A stretch of DNA of 5,870 bases, from positions 1 to 5,870 of the forward strand of contig JALWBS010000160.1 of the NCBI GenBank assembly GCA_027037025.1, given 5' to 3'. Below the pieces are notes generated by a model that was given only the letters and a program-made list of their open reading frames with translations, was not told the DNA's origin and made no database searches. The position numbers and the translations under genes are program-made. This DNA is from Desulfurococcales archaeon. GTDB lineage: Archaea > Thermoproteota > Thermoprotei_A > Sulfolobales > Ignisphaeraceae. Position 1 is the first letter of the stretch. The number at the start of each line of letters is the position of its first letter. This document shows, piece after piece, positions 5,315 through 5,870 of the stretch.

Positions 5315-5329
5315 AAAAACCTGTTTAAG
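5315..5329 (+). promoter_or_regulatory. BRE/TATA promoter AAAAACCTGTTTAAG for a leaderless transcript
   Basis: The TATA-like TTTAAG (5324-5329) is preceded by an A-rich stretch where the transcription factor B site belongs. The box centre lies about 26 bases before the GTG at 5352, so the transcript should start at or next to the start codon. This agrees with the lack of any Shine-Dalgarno sequence in front of that GTG. Confidence 0.6.
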
Positions 5330-5351
5330 CTGGAATCAGATGTTTTGCTGA

Positions 5352-5558
5352 GTGAGTAAGCTGTCCAAGATCATTAGGGTTAGGTATGAGAATGGCGTAC
5401 TCAAACCCCTAGAGCCTATAGAGTTGAGGGAGGGTGAAGAAGTTCGTGTGAGGATCGAGGAGAGCGTTAGGGAGAGGCTAAGGGATCTCGTCGGTGTCTT
5501 GGGTAGGTCGAGTGATGAGGAGTTGGAGAGGTACTTGGGTGAGGCATGGCGCTCCTAA
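5352..5558 (+). CDS. AF2212-like (DUF104) antitoxin
   Basis: This 68-residue protein has the DUF104 signature near its start: IIRVRYENGVLKPLEP (residues 7-22), then ELREGEEVRVRIEE, a small beta domain followed by an acidic helix (SSDEELERYLGEAWRS) that in such antitoxins wraps the toxin. It should neutralise the PIN-domain protein encoded immediately downstream and may repress the shared promoter. The GTG at 5352 has no Shine-Dalgarno sequence and sits at leaderless distance from TTTAAG. Its 3' end overlaps the toxin gene by 13 bases, the usual coupled antitoxin-then-toxin order. Length and composition are normal for the family. Pairing and neutralisation are inferred from the family and the gene order. 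Confidence 0.88.
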   Translation: MSKLSKIIRVRYENGVLKPLEPIELREGEEVRVRIEESVRERLRDLVGVLGRSSDEELERYLGEAWRS

Positions 5559-5870
5559 TATTTCTGGATACCAACATACTCTACCACATTCTCCATGCAA
5601 CGCCTAGAACGGATCGAGTCCTAGCTCTGCTCGAGGAGCATCCCGGGGACTACGTTATCGATACCGTTGTTCACAACGAGATCATCTATACATCTACTGC
5701 GCGCTACCTAGAGCATAGGTATGGTGTGAGAGGAGCTTACTCAGTAAGGAGGTGGATAGAGAGACATGGGTATCCGGAGGAGGTTGTTAATGCGGTTAGG
5801 GAGCTCATCAAGAGGTTGAACATGAGGTTGGTGCTCAGCATCTACACAGAGCAGGAACTCTACGAGACTA
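5546..5870 (+). CDS. PIN-domain ribonuclease toxin (VapC-like), 3' end beyond the window
   Basis: The ATG at 5546 opens 108 codons without a stop to the window edge. The N-terminus MALLIFLDTNILYHIL has the hallmark first aspartate (D8) in a LDTN context, and E45 in TVVHNEII matches the second acidic position of PIN nucleases. Helices with many charged residues follow, up to KRLNMRLVL, where the chain approaches the next acidic residue, probably beyond the window. PIN toxins cleave RNA with metal held by these acids. The start overlaps the antitoxin stop by 13 bases, and GTGAGG upstream (5539-5544) is a usable Shine-Dalgarno. The remaining catalytic aspartates cannot be checked here. Family assignment is confident; the specific RNA target is unknown. 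Confidence 0.9.
   Translation, partial: MALLIFLDTNILYHILHATPRTDRVLALLEEHPGDYVIDTVVHNEIIYTSTARYLEHRYGVRGAYSVRRWIERHGYPEEVVNAVRELIKRLNMRLVLSIYTEQELYET

Noticed and set aside
1..5870. CRISPR array, insertion sequence or attachment-site repeats
   Set aside because: No regularly spaced repeats, transposase-like protein, terminal inverted repeats or tRNA-end duplication were seen.

Overview
The window looks like chromosomal DNA from a hyperthermophilic crenarchaeon (Thermoproteota). This rests on strong AGG/AGA use for arginine, frequent GTG and TTG starts, GGAGGTG(A) Shine-Dalgarno sequences, TTTTAT/TTTAAG boxes about 26 bases upstream of expected transcript starts, and protein families typical of that group. 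Base composition is roughly half G+C by eye. No species can be named from the sequence.

Layout. Positions 1-298 hold the 3' part of a TumE/DUF6516-type toxin gene, broken by a one-base frameshift. Positions 299-1029 are mostly non-coding, with one doubtful small ORF (628-855) and two matching TATA-like boxes. Positions 1030-3092 hold a tandem pair of homologous P-loop ATPases of the archaeal AAA+/STAND type. The second gene starts at a TTG that overlaps the stop of the first, and each gene has its own good Shine-Dalgarno. Positions 3093-3852 hold an unrecognised 106-residue protein preceded by a 9-bp hairpin, and then a broken small helical gene. Positions 3898-4439 encode a DUF4258 protein overlapping a DUF2283 protein, a predicted toxin-antitoxin pair. 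Positions 4440-5340 carry no intact gene. They hold scattered decayed frames, a GC-rich foldable stretch that may be a small RNA (4966-5048), and a broken minus-strand reading frame. Positions 5352-5870 hold a leaderless AF2212-like (DUF104) antitoxin gene overlapping a PIN-domain toxin gene that runs off the window.

Taken together this is an accessory region where three small toxin-antitoxin-type loci (one dead, two apparently intact) flank a duplicated ATPase operon. The rest of the sequence is gene debris. The ATPase pair is the largest intact unit and the one whose role is least clear. It may act as two partners of one complex, but nothing in the sequence proves a function.
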